Source of the DNA: Tetrahymena thermophila SB210 | Taxonomy: Eukaryota; Ciliophora; Oligohymenophorea; Hymenostomatida; Tetrahymenidae | Assembly: GCF_000189635.1 (NCBI RefSeq) | Contig: NW_002475959.1 | Span: forward strand, 186,001 to 250,000 | Reading direction: 5' to 3' | Length of the DNA stretch: 64,000 bases | Shown: positions 13,501 to 25,709 of the stretch, piece by piece | Numbering within the stretch: the first letter of the stretch is position 1 | Layout: every line of letters begins with the position of its first letter | Position numbers and translations under genes: made by a program | Notes under the pieces: generated by a model | Told to the model about the DNA's origin: nothing | Database searches by the model: none | Seen by the model: the letters and a program-made list of their open reading frames with translations, nothing else

Positions 13501-16500
13501 ATGAGATAAAATATTAATTTATTTCTACTTTTTATAATATTTGCAATAACTTGCTTCGTTTGTTAGGCAAATAAAAACTTAAAAGAATAAATAAACTTTT
13601 GCGTTGAGTATATACAAGCTCCAAGTAGATATAGTTAATATCTTCATGATTAAATTTTGTGTATTCAATGTGAGCTTGGATATGTAGTATCAAAAAATTT
13701 TAAAAGATGTATTGAATTTAGATATGAATTGAATTATCTATAATTTGGAAACTGTAAAAGATTAGCACAAAATGGTTATTGTGCAGAGGCGCTTGATGGA
13801 ATCGAATTACTTCCTAATAATTCATTTACTATAGTTTAGGAATAAAAATTTTTAGAAAGATGTGCTGTTGTAGATGAAAATGAATCATAATGTATTTACC
13901 CTAGATTTGGATATGTTTTAGATGTTTAGACAGGTCATCTCTTTCAAGATACTGAAATTACTTTCTGTGCTCTGTATGATTCAATAATTGATGATTGCTT
14001 AGAATTTTAACCAATGTTTGTTAGAATTCATAATACAAAATAAGGAGCTTATTTAGGTGATTAATTTATAAATTCTAAATTAATATCGAATAACTCAACA
14101 TCATTGTAAATAACTTGTTAAGAAGGTTTAATTTATTTAAAAAATAATGCTATTGATAATGAAGAAGGATGTTATTAAAATATCTAAACTAATAATAGAA
14201 AAAATTGTGAAGTAATATATGGCTAACCAAAATTTTAAATCTGCAAATCATGTGAAAAAGAATATGCATTAAGGGATGACAAAATGGTTTGCGAAAAAAT
14301 AATTCCAAATTGCAAAGAATTCATGATTATTCATAACTAGAATTTTTGCATTAAATGCCATGAATATTTTAAATTATAATTTTAGAATTGTATTTTTATG
14401 GTAAATTGCCAATTGTTAAGCAGATAAAATCCAAATAAGTGTATTGGATGTAAACCTGGTTATACTTTATAGAATGGTGAATGTATTTCTAGCTTATAAG
14501 TATTAATATAAGAAGAAGAAAAAAACTTACTAAAAGAAGAGGGCCAAAAAAATATGTAAAATAGTGATAGCAAAGGTGATGAAAATAAATAAAATAAAAT
14601 TAATTAAAACAATAAAAATAATTTAGATGAAAATAATAACGGAGGCAAAAGAATATTGCTTTCTAAAAAAAATTACAACAAATATGTTAAATTTTTTTTT
14701 AAAATTAAAACCAGCTTAAATTAAGCAAATGGATCAGAAATACTTTCTTCATTCTAATAAAAAATTGTATCTAATTAGAAGAAATAAATAAAAGAAGAAA
14801 ATCTTAATGATTAATTTTTAAGAAACTATTTAAGAAATTTAAAATAAGTATATTAACAAGATTCTGAAGAAGAATGTATAGCATATGGTGAAAAATAATG
14901 TGTTTAATGTAGAAATTTTGTCGAATATTATTTTGATGAGAGGATTAATAAATGTGTATAAAGAATACGTTCTAATTTTTGCTTTTATTATATTTATAAC
15001 AGTGATAATTGTTAAAATATAAAATGGCCAAGTTTTTATCTATTAAATAAAAAGTTTCTAGAATTATTAGATTTAAAAAACTTATAAATTATTGAATATT
15101 TATAATATATTAAAGATCAATTTTTCAGTTCAGATTTTGTTATGAGTGAATAAGAGGTAGAAATTTTAAGAAACAAATATCTTAGTTTAGGAATAAATAT
15201 TACTCATTTAGAAAATTAGTATGACGGAATAATTAAATATGGAAATTTTTCATGCATATAGTTAGATAATAAATGTAAATGTAATAATACAACATAACTT
15301 TCTTTAAATTAGAATAAAGATTTCTCATATCTTATTTTCCAATGCATTAAAGAATTGAAAATAAAAAATCATATTATAGATAAATGTGTGAAATATGATT
15401 TAGAAAAGAGCTTTTGCTTTGAATGTGAAGAAGGATATTATTTCAACTCAAAAACAATTCAATGTGAACAAAATATTTTGAACTGCTTGATCCATTCTTC
15501 AATAAATGCTTGCATTATTTGTCAAAGTGGATATATATTAACAAATAATATAATATGCTAACCTATATGTGGATCTTATATACCAGGAACTTAAATTTTT
15601 TATAATTCTTTCTTTCAGAATAATCATGATGATCAAATGCATATTTGCAAAAGGTTAGATATCCCATGCTTTAAGTTTATTAATGATAAATGCTTTGAGT
15701 GCATAGATGGTTATACTTTAGATAAAAATAATGATTTTACTTGTATTAGGGATGTTAATTTTCCAAACTGTAAAGTTATTGAAGAATATAAAAAAGATTC
15801 TGAGTAAGAATTTAAAACTAACAGCTACTCATTTAATGGTAAAAAGTGTATATAATGTTAAAAAGATTATTTATTAAAATAGGGTTTATGCTTTTGTTAA
15901 AAATAAAAATGCCTCAAATATATATTTTGTGATCAAAAAATATGCTTTAAAAAATATGTAAGCATATTTATTGGGTTTTTGAATTTACCTTCAAATTATT
16001 ACTTAGAAAAATATGGAGATATCTATAAAGCATTTGAGTGTAAAATCTAGAATTGCTTCTAATGTCAAGAGGGAAATATTTGCACAAGATGTCATTTAGG
16101 ATATTATTTAAACAAAAATTCATAAAATTGTATATATAATGGAGAATTAAAATTTATAATTGATAGCTAATTAAATTATCCTGTTGAAGGTGCTTGTGAG
16201 ATATATGATTAATCTCTAAAAGTCTGCACTAGATGCAGTAAAGATTATTTTTTAATGTAAGATTTAAAATGTTACAAAAGATGTTAAAATTAATATACAT
16301 TTTATTAAACTGAAGATCATGGAAATGTTTGTTTTTAATGTCCAACTGGGTGTTCTTCATGTTCATTTAATATAAAAAAATACTTATATAGTAAAAAAAA
16401 TGTTAAGTGCTTTACATGTCATTAAGATTATTTTAGATTAGATGATATTTGCATAAAAGAATGCTACTACTATAAATATATCTTAGGTTATTTTAAACAA

Positions 16501-18897
16501 TGTTAATAAGGATGTGCTGCTAGTAATATGTTTATACTTAATTAAGAATGTGTTAACTAGTGTCCAAATGGGTTTTATTAGAATAAAGGTATTGAAAAAA
16601 TTTGCATTAATTCATGCTAAGATATGTTGAAATATGAGGATGATCAATTTAAATGCAGCAAATAGTGTTAAGATGGTTATGTTTAGATAGGTTAAATATG
16701 TTTTAAATGTAAAGTCAATAACTGCGTTATATGTAATCCATATAACCTAAGTGAGTGTTTATTATGTAAATAAAGAGATATGATGATATCATATATACTA
16801 AATTAAGAAGGAAAATGTAAAATTTTGTGCACTAATAACACTTTATAAGATGATATGGATAATTGTAATTAAATAATATGTAATCATCAAAATTAAAATA
16901 ATTGCATAAATTGCCCTGAAACTTTCATAAATGATAGTAAATTAAATAAATGCATTTGTCCTCCTAATACAATTTAAATTTAGAGTTTATGGATATGCTT
17001 AAATATTTGCGATTAAAAATGCTTGTAATGTGCCCCCCAAAAAAATAAATGCTAAAAATGTTAGCCAGGTACATTTAAAATTTAATTTGGTTATAATATT
17101 GTAGTATGTTTAGATTATTGTCCAAAGGGATATTTTGCTCATAAAGAAAGTTAGTAATGTTTTTAATGTCATGAATCATGTTTAAGTTGTGAAAATGATA
17201 ATAATTGTTATGATTGCTAGCCTTTTTATACTAAAGTATTTTATGATGATATAAATAAAAAAGCAAAATGTGTTTGCTAAAACAAATAGTGTGAAAAATT
17301 ATGTTAATATTAGGTCAATATCTATGTTTAAGAAAAATGTTGTATTGTGTAGAACTGTGAAGTATGCTCATAAGATAGACATATTTGCATAAAGTGTTTT
17401 CGAGATTTCCCATTTCTCTTTTTAAATACATGTTTAAAAGGCTGTCCAGAAGGATTTTATGCTGATAGATAAAATGTTTGTATTAGCTGTCATCCTTTTT
17501 GTAAAACTTGCAGTCAAATCAGCACTAATTGTACAAGTTGTGCTTTGAATAAAAATATTGCTTAATCAGAAACTTGTTAATGCAGAAACTAGAAAGTTTT
17601 TTACTAAAGGCAATGCTACTCACTCTGCCCAAAATTTACAAGGCTTATAAAAGAATAAGGGTTTTGTTCTGAGTATTGTTCAGAAAGTAACTCATTTCCT
17701 GTTTTTAATGATATTGGTGTATTTGAGACATGTGAATCACATTTTAATGGTTATAATTCTAAATTTTGTGAGTAGAATTTGATTAATTTAGATAAATACA
17801 TTACTTTTTAAATTGAAAATTCAAAATAGTAAAGTAGTGCTTAAATTGAGCTTTTAAACATATTTATTTAAATTGCTTTAACACCAAAAGAATGTTATGA
17901 CTTCTAACTGAGAACTAGCTAGTAGGATGATTCTAGTAGCTTAGAATTAATTTTTGAAGATTTTAGTATAATTGACAAATTAAACTTTAATTTCAGATTA
18001 AAAGCAACTATAAATGTTATTGAAATGCAAAAAAACAATAAAAAGTAATGCAATAGGAATATATGTATTTTATTTTTTTAAATATATTTGTAGAGTTAGC
18101 TTAGATTGATTATTTAGTTAGAATTTAATTTGATATCAAAATTAATTAAAATTAATTCTATCAGCTAAATCTAATTAGATCATCTTCAACAACTAAGTGA
18201 AATAATTTTATAAGACTAAATAAATTAAGAAAAAATTTTAAGTTCTAAATTATCAGTAATATGTGAAAATCTCAAAACTTGTAGCAAATAATCAATTATA
18301 TCTTATCCTTCTTTAGCTGTAAAGTTTAACATAAAAAATGTATTTGATGATGAAAAACTATTAATTATAAATGCTCTTTCTGTTTATATTATTTAAGATG
18401 ATTCAACCATAATTCCAATTGATAGCTTTTATTATTAAAATTTCTACCCCTCATAGATAGAATTAAGTATATTATTTAAAAGCGAAATAAAAGGAAAGCT
18501 TTTTATGATATTTAAAGCAAACGACTGGAAATATAGATATTAAGGTTAAGAGTATTTTAATAAAAGATGTAATAGCTGTAAATATATTGTTTAAAATATA
18601 GATGTAGAAATTATAGATCAAAAGAATTATAAAAAAAGTTTTTAGGAGCCACATTAAGAAAATAAGACCAAATAAAATTATAATATCCTCTAAATTATTT
18701 TCTTTTTTAATTTAATTGTTTCTCTTTTAATATTTCTATCATTTATCATCAAACTTATTTAAAAATTCAAGCTAAGAAAATCGCTCTACCAATAATAAAT
18801 TGATGAGTAAGAATCTAAATATTTTAAAGAAACTATTTAGATAAAAAAGTAAACAGAACAGAAAGAAAATCATGAGATATCAATAGAATTTAATTGA
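13501..18897 (+). CDS. Cys-rich receptor-like type I membrane protein (paralogue 3)
   Basis: A single exon ends at TGA 18895-18897. The ATG at 13501 gives 1,798 residues and the cleanest signal peptide (MRQNINLFLLFIIFAITCFV). An in-frame ATG at 13483 would add six residues. The domain order matches paralogue 2: an N-terminal Cys module (CVEYIQAPSRY, CKRLAQNGYCAEALDG), a charged low-complexity insert at about residues 330-460 rich in Lys, Asn and Glu, Cys-repeat arrays, a membrane-proximal domain with SIISYPSLAV, one membrane span (about 1727-1752) and a tail with YQQQIDEQES that ends in EISIEFN. It probably acts at the cell surface or in an endomembrane. The conserved tail shared with paralogue 2 hints at a common cytoplasmic partner. 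Function is unknown, and the tandem arrangement points to a locally expanding family. Confidence 0.88.
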
Positions 18898-19479
18898 AGT
18901 TATTAAATAAATTTATTTTATTTTAATATTATATTTGTAAATGCAAATCAAAATAACAATTAATTCATTTAAATAATTTAATTAATTTAGTAAGAAAGAA
19001 AATGGACATTTCCATTGAAATTAGTTTCCATATTTTTCAATCGTGATCAATCTTATTTAATTGATATATTTAGTAAAGAAAATTCGTTGAAATAAATTCT
19101 CAAAAGCAACTTTTAATTTAAAATACCAATAATTTTTGAAAGATTTATAAAATTTTACTGAAGAATTGAAAAAAATAACAAAGCAAGCTAATAATTATAT
19201 TTCTGTAAGAATCAAGCAAGCATATAAATCTTTTAGGAGGAGAAATCAGAACAGAAAGAAAATAATACTGATACTATTAATTTCAGAATCAGCATTAAGC
19301 TAATCTAACAATCATTAATTTATTGATATAAGTTAATAAAAATAAATTACCTAGCATATTTATTTACTTTTTGAAAAAGTCATTAAAAAGCTAAACTAAA
19401 TTCTGAAATTATAATTATAAAATAGCTCCGATTAAAAAATAATTCTTTAAAAAACCTCTTCATATTAAGATAGAATAGA
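18898..19479. other. Spacer with a possible duplicated gene tail
   Basis: This is mostly A/T-rich DNA. Bases 19247-19263 repeat, base for base, the 17 bases at 18854-18870 inside the 3' end of the preceding gene. Around them a short open stretch reads like that gene's acidic, Gln/Glu-rich tail. It may be a remnant of a fourth paralogue. I see no full gene here. Confidence 0.4.
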
Positions 19480-20391
19480 ATGAAAAAGCGTAAAGATTGT
19501 AAAACAGTTTTATCTAGATCATATTATTTGGTAGGGGCACTTTGCTTCATTGGTTTATAGTACTACTTGTTTGTATTTTAGTTTATGAGAGATAGATTTT
19601 AATTCTACTCAGCATCAACTGTGACCATCCTCTTCTTCTTTCATGTCCTGTTTTTTCTTTTGCTTTGGTCTATGTTTTAATCTATTACCAGTGACCCTGG
19701 CAAGGTACCATTGTATTGGGGAGTAATCATGGATGACCCTGAAACTAAAAAGCGTAGATATTGTCTGATTTGCCATTAATTTAAGCCAGAAAGATCACAC
19801 CATTGTTCCACTTGCGAGCGCTGTGTTTTAAATATGGATCATCACTGCCCATGGATTATGAACTGTATAGGTTTTCACAATAGAAAATTCTTTATCCTAA
19901 TGGTTTTTTACATTTCTTTAACTATAATCTATGTAATAACATTTGAGATCTTGTTTGCTGTTGATATAGTCCGTTTTTATTTAAACGATTTCACATTACC
20001 GAATCTGATATTTAAAGGCTTGGCTATTATAGTTACACTATTGTTTGCAAGTGTGATTATCAATTTCTTCCACTTCCATATTTAACTACTTTTACATAAT
20101 ACAACGACAATAGAAACTATGGAAAAATAAAAGAATGAATAATAAGGATAGCCTGTTTAAAAAGAAAATCCATTTGATTATGGATATAAATATAATTGGT
20201 ATTAAGTATTTGGATTGAATCCTTATCTATGGCTCTTTCCAATATTTGGGCAATCAGGTAAACCTCTGGGTGATGGTGTTACTTGGGATAGATTCCCTAT
20301 GTAATATTACATATAAGACCATAATCCTAATATGGTAACTTTGTAATAAAGGCAAAATAATTCTTAAGCTATAATTAGTAATAATATTTGA
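19480..20391 (+). CDS. DHHC-family protein S-acyltransferase (palmitoyltransferase)
   Basis: A single exon encodes 303 residues. This enzyme class moves palmitate from acyl-CoA to cysteines of membrane proteins through an acyl-cysteine intermediate. Two membrane spans (about 13-34 and 45-68) precede the zinc-binding Cys-rich domain at residues 95-135, which starts [15 protein letters not shown] and contains the catalytic DHHC at 120-123 ([13 protein letters not shown]). Two more spans follow (about 138-163 and 176-198), then the family's TTxE motif (TTIE, 209-212) and a C-terminal motif resembling PaCCT around NPYLW (247-251). All zinc-ligand cysteines and histidines look intact, so it should be active. 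The length is normal for the four-span class. No other ATG gives a better start. Its neighbours upstream are membrane proteins, but nothing shows they are substrates. Confidence 0.95.
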
Positions 20392-22267
20392 GTAAACCTT
20401 TTTCTAAGGCAAGGTGTTTCAAAAATAAACTAAGTTTATAAAATATATTGCTTAACATAAATAATTAATATGAGTGCTATAGTTTAATAATCTTATGCAT
20501 GTTTACTTATTAATTAGTAACGAATGCAATTGGATTTAAATTTAACTATCAATATTAACCATCTTTATTTTTAGTGATAATTAACAAAAATATAGAAATA
20601 AAAGAATAAATAGAGCTTCTTTCTGGAAGATTAAGATTTTCTAATCCTCGCTTGAATAAAATGACTGTAATTAAATAAATTGCTAATGTATTTATTTAAT
20701 ATATTACATGTTTTAATCAGCAAAAATCATATTAACTATTTATTTAATTTCTTTTATTTTATGAATCCATAAATATTGTGCTTATTTTTAAATATTTAGA
20801 TATAATTGCACTTGTATAAACGAAATTTTAATTATTTATGTTATTTGCTTTTATTATCTTTCAAAAAAACAAAAAAATTTAGGTGATATTTTTTAATTTC
20901 TAAATTTAATTAAATCTAAAATTAAATAAATTTATTTAATTATATGAATCAAACTTTTTTAGTTTCTTGAGTAAAGTTTATCAATATTCTTTTAGCTCAA
21001 CAGTTAACTTGAAAATAAAATTAATTTTTAAATTTATGTTATTAGCTTTTATTTTTAATTTAAAAATTTTAAGATTTAATGATAGTTTTTGTTATTTTAA
21101 AATTTGGTTAATTTAATAAAACATTTTAAATAAATTATTCATTGGAATTAACTTAATAAAAAAAGAAAAAAGAAACTTAGAAATTGTTGGTATCACTCAA
21201 ATATATTTATAAATAAATTAAAGAGTTCATAAGATAAAAATATTTAAACCATGATTCAATTATTTTTTTGATTTAAGTTATTTGAATGTCAAAATCAAAA
21301 TGTCAATATATAAAATTAAAATATGAACAATACCAAATTAACTATTTACGAAGATATAATTAAAAAATAATGTATTAGCTTATGGTTTATTATTATTTTA
21401 TATAATATATGTTTTTAAGAGCGTTTGTTTGTAGTGGTCAATAAATTTTGTTTAAGTATGCATGATTGTATGAATGTAATTATGTATTTAAGGACGTATC
21501 AAATGATCAATAATAAAAAATAATTAATCTATAGATAACATTCTGAATAATCATAAAGATGAATCGGGTAGATAGATAGATGGATGGATATATTTATTAT
21601 TATGGATTATTTTGTAATAAGCTTAGATTTATTTTAGATTATTAGTTTATACTTTCTCTGATATTGCTTTTTTGAAATGTTGGTTATTGAATGAGAGATA
21701 TATTTGCATTATTAGATATTCGTATATGTACTTTAAGAAGACAAATTTACTTATCTCTTTTTGTTTAATCGAGCTAATTTAAGAATTCAGTTCCATAATA
21801 TTTTCAGCTTTTTTTGTTAAATTAGCTAGTAAGAAGTAAGGAAAAATAATAAAATTGCAAATAATTTGTTGACTAGTCAGACAAATAAACGGATATGGTT
21901 ATAAAATTAATTTATTTCTTATTATCTTACTTATTAATCAATTGTTATAATAGTTGGTATATGGTTACTAAATTTAATATTTATAGAATGTTTCTTTCTT
22001 TCATGCTCATAGTATGTTTTTGCAAACTACTTCAAATACCTAATTGAAAATGTATACACATGCAAATATACTTTTTTGATCCACTACAGTATAAAATTTT
22101 TTTATTAGTGTGTTATAAATTATTCAACTCTCCATATTTTCTCTTCTTTAACTTTTTATATATGAAAATTAATCACTTGATAAAACTAAAAATTTTAATT
22201 TTTAATATTTTACTTTATAATTTAATCAATGATATTGACTACCTATTCATCTTCATCTTCATCATCT
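20392..22267. other. AT-rich spacer with short tetranucleotide repeats
   Basis: No supported gene was found. A short (GATA)n/(GATG)n tract lies near 21569-21590. Bases 21400-21800 are slightly richer in G than the rest but have no open frame with normal amino-acid composition. An open stretch at about 22060-22300 (+) is Phe/Leu/Ile-rich and looks like non-coding A/T DNA. Confidence 0.6.
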
Positions 22268-22582
22268 TCACTACCATCCTATTTAATTTTTTTATTAATT
22301 AATATTATATATAAATAAATTTTAAATTACTATTTAATTTTCATCGTGTATATCTTAACTCATTTAAGTGTTAATTTTATCTTCTTATTTACCAGCATCA
22401 GGTTAAGTTTCGTTATTATTAGAAGGACTCTTTTCGTTTTCTCTTGCTAAACTATTGGTCACCATTCCACCATTCTATGAATTCGGTAAGTTGCTTTGGT
22501 TATGTGTTTTTGAAACAGATTATTCAGCAACTTACTTTGATGTTGACTAATCTTTTGAGGTTTTATCTGCATTTTGAATTTC
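22268..22582 (-). CDS. Probable 3' exon of a minus-strand Ser/Asn/Gln-rich gene
   Basis: On the minus strand a frame opens after an AG acceptor at about 22583-22584 and runs 104 codons to TGA (22268-22270). It is rich in Ser, Asn, Gln, Lys and Asp (for example SKDQSTSKQVAEQSVSKTHN), a composition typical of coding ciliate low-complexity tails and unlike the surrounding A/T DNA. No start codon is in frame, so it must be joined to an upstream exon to the right. The ORF at 22839-23318 on the same strand is one candidate, but I could not find a convincing splice. The function is unknown. Confidence 0.45.
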
Positions 22583-22838
22583 CTTTATTTTAAAAAAAAT
22601 AAAAATTAAGTGTAAGCTAATTTTGTTTTATTTTAATTTCTTTTTGTTTATTTTGATAATTTAGTCATTTATTCAGCTATTAATTCTATTGTATAACATA
22701 ATTAAAAATATTTTATAAAACTTTTGAACATATTTAATAACATTATCAAATTGTTGATTGAACTATTTATTGATACTATCGAAATTATTTGTTTATATAA
22801 TTCATCTTTTTTATTTATATAATTAATTTATATCTTTA

Positions 22839-23318
22839 TCAAATTCGATTGCTTTTAAAAAATTTAAATATTATAAGGCTATTTATTGGCTTTTTAAAGA
22901 AAGACTGCTTATTTATGAAGCTATATAAAGAATTTTATCTAATTTTCATAATAATTTTATTTTCATAGAGCTTTCTTTTCTCACATAATCTGTATAAGCC
23001 TTAAAATGAAATAAACAGCATCCAAATATTTTTCTATTTTTATAGAATCATATTATACATCCTTACTATATCCTTAACAAAATACTCTTTACTATACTTA
23101 GGAGAAATATCTAACTCAATGATGAGGCCTCTTAATTGTAAATAAGTATTTATTTACATATATTAAACAGAAAATGTCTTTTTTGAAGAGTGATAGAGAT
23201 TTAAAATGATATGTTAGCCCAATTTAAAATTAGTTTAACATATGATTAATGTTAAACAAAAAAAGCTTTTGTATTAATTATGATTCTTTCTACTCTTTAA
23301 ATAAACTCTTTCAATCAT
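22839..23318 (-). CDS. Weak minus-strand hypothetical ORF
   Basis: The ORF runs ATG (23316-23318) to TGA (22839-22841), 159 codons on the minus strand with TAA/TAG read as Gln. The central part (for example RGLIIELDISPKYSKEYFVK, around 23090-23150) has a protein-like mix of residues. The C-terminal third is Lys/Ile/Phe-rich and could be intron or spacer. With only TGA as a stop, chance frames of this length are common in A/T-rich DNA, so this is a weak call. It may be an upstream exon of the gene whose tail lies at 22268-22582. Confidence 0.25.
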
Positions 23319-25709
23319 AATAGATAGCATGTGATATATAGTATTTTTAAATAAAGCCACAATTTTTAGTTCATTAGATATTTAATTTGCATGATTTCTG
23401 AGAGTGGGAGTTATTGATCGGTAGATTGAAAGATGGATAGATTATCTTTATTTTTATGATGATCTCTGAATAAAATAAATATTTACTTTTATATTTTATT
23501 GGATTTCCTTAGGTTTTTATAAAAAATAAGTTTAGCTACTTCATGAATGGTCTAAAAAAAGTAAGATAATGATCAAATGAAGCTAAAAAAAAACATTGGT
23601 GCTTCGTCTCGTTTGTTGTTGCTGTTGTAGCTGAATGTCTGTCTTCTTAAAAATAAAAAAATCAGTTTCGCTTCGAAAATTCAGCCAATATTTTGAAAAA
23701 GAAAGAATAAAGAACAGGGAGAGAAAAATTTTAATGACAGTAACTTCTTTTAAAAAGTATGTTGAAGTACATCTGCTCCTTCTAAATTATCAGTTCTTTA
23801 ATGTTGGGACGATATATTAGCTTTAATTTTTGTGCAAGTAAGTAAATTTGCTTGCTAATACTTTTCAAGATAATTTTATCATCATGAATGTATTACAATT
23901 TGTGGAAATTGTTAAAAATTATTGAGACTGAAGTTAATTTTGTGAATCAATAAAATTTAATTAATGAAATTTAGTAGTACTTCTTTGGTCTTCTAGTCTT
24001 GATTATTTACTAATTGGTCTTTGTCACTAAACTAGCTTTATGATTAACAGCATCCCATTTCTACTTATTGTTGAAATACTACTTATTTTTTTATTGCTCT
24101 ATTTTATTTGTTTGTATGTATGTATCTTAATTGCTTTTTGTTTGCTTGATTCTTTGACAGTTTGTTGGCTCCTTAATTTATTGCTTTTAATATACTCCTT
24201 ATTTCCTTTCTTATATTTTTATTTATTTTTTATTGTTTTTTGTTTTATCTTTTTTTGTTTGCTTGATTTTTTTCTGTATGGCTTAGGTTTACTAGCTAGT
24301 TTCAATCACTATAAAAATTATCTTTATATTTTTTATTTCTTATTTATTATCTATCTATCTTGAAACCAAATATTTTCTTTAATTAAAGGTTCTTCAATAT
24401 ATTAACTCAACTTCATAAATCTAACAATAAATAAATAATTAATTAATTATTTCTGCATTCATTTTCTTCTTATTTATTATGAAACTATCAGCCATAATGT
24501 AAATTTATTTATCTTTTTCTTTCTTCCTTCAATACATTCAAAATTTTTTAATATTCCTCATCCTCTTCAACTGATCTATAAATTTTTATTTGTTTATTTA
24601 TTTATCCAATCAAACAACCAGTCAGTCAGTCAATCAATAATATATTCATTTTTTTGCCCTAAATTGATAATTATATAATTTAGATATCACTTGAATTATT
24701 TATTAGGTTAGATTTCTTTTCAAGTGCCAATCAATTAAATTTTAATTATTCATTTTACCTAATAGTCTATCTTAAAATTTCATGTGCAAATAAATTTTTT
24801 TCTATTATTGAAAAAAAACCTTTCATAAGTTTGAAAATAGACGAATATTTATTATATTTATTTTTTATTCTTATTTTATAAAGTCCTTTAATTGACAAAA
24901 AAAATTTATTATTTTTCTTATTTTAATTTAAAACATTTTTAATAATATGTTGATAATAGGATTAACTTTATTTAGAACAAAGAATATCAAATAGTTAATC
25001 TAACTTATAAATCAATAATATTGATTTAATGATAAAAAATATTTTTAACAAAAAGTTATTTGGTATTGTACTGCTTCTCCAAAACAATTTAAACACCCAT
25101 AAACAAAAATAGATAAATACTATTAAAAATAGAACAAAAAATATCTTTATGATATTTTTTTTCTATGTTACTTTATCTCCTTATAGTATTAATCTTGCTA
25201 ATCAAAATAAATAGCAAATTTATTAGTAGTTATAAATAGAAAAAATAATCAAACAACAATATTAAATTGATAATATCTTAGTAATTTTACCAAAATAGAT
25301 GATTAAATTAAGAAATTGATTTTATTAATTGATATGTATTTATATTATTATATTTACTTTAACTTTTTAAATATAAAAAATTAATATTTTTTCATAAAAC
25401 CATTAGTAGAAAATTTTTTGATAATTTTTAAATTTTTTAAAGATAAATATTTAATTTATAGATTTATAGGAAAAGAATTATATACTAATATTTATCATAG
25501 TTTAAAAGAGCAAAAGTCTTATGAAAAAATATTTTTATAATTAAAAATAAATGAATGAATCATATATAAGGGATATATTTTAGGATAATATAAGAAAATT
25601 TAATTACAATTATATTATTTAATTAATAAGAATCATTTTATTTTTTTGTTATTATTAATATTATTGCTGATTATTTTTTGGTTGATTTACAAATTAATTA
25701 AGACTAAGT
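23319..25709. other. Non-coding spacer
   Basis: No supported gene. Two plus-strand open stretches exist: about 23635-23926, basic, starting MSVFLKIKKSVSLRKF, and about 24040-24363, almost only Leu/Phe/Ile/Tyr. The first cannot be excluded as a small gene; the second looks like translated A/T DNA. A GTCAGTCAGTCAATCAAT tract lies near 24621-24638. The spacer separates two minus-strand transcription units. Confidence 0.55.

Noticed and set aside
23635..23926. Basic ORF of about 97 codons starting MSVFLKIKKSV
   Set aside because: Short, no recognisable domain and no sign of leader or splice sites; with one stop codon such frames are common by chance. Kept only as a remark in the spacer entry.
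24040..24363. Open plus-strand stretch rich in Leu, Phe, Ile and Tyr
   Set aside because: Composition is that of translated T-rich DNA; no charged or polar pattern and no homologue-like motif. It does not resemble a real membrane protein with loops.
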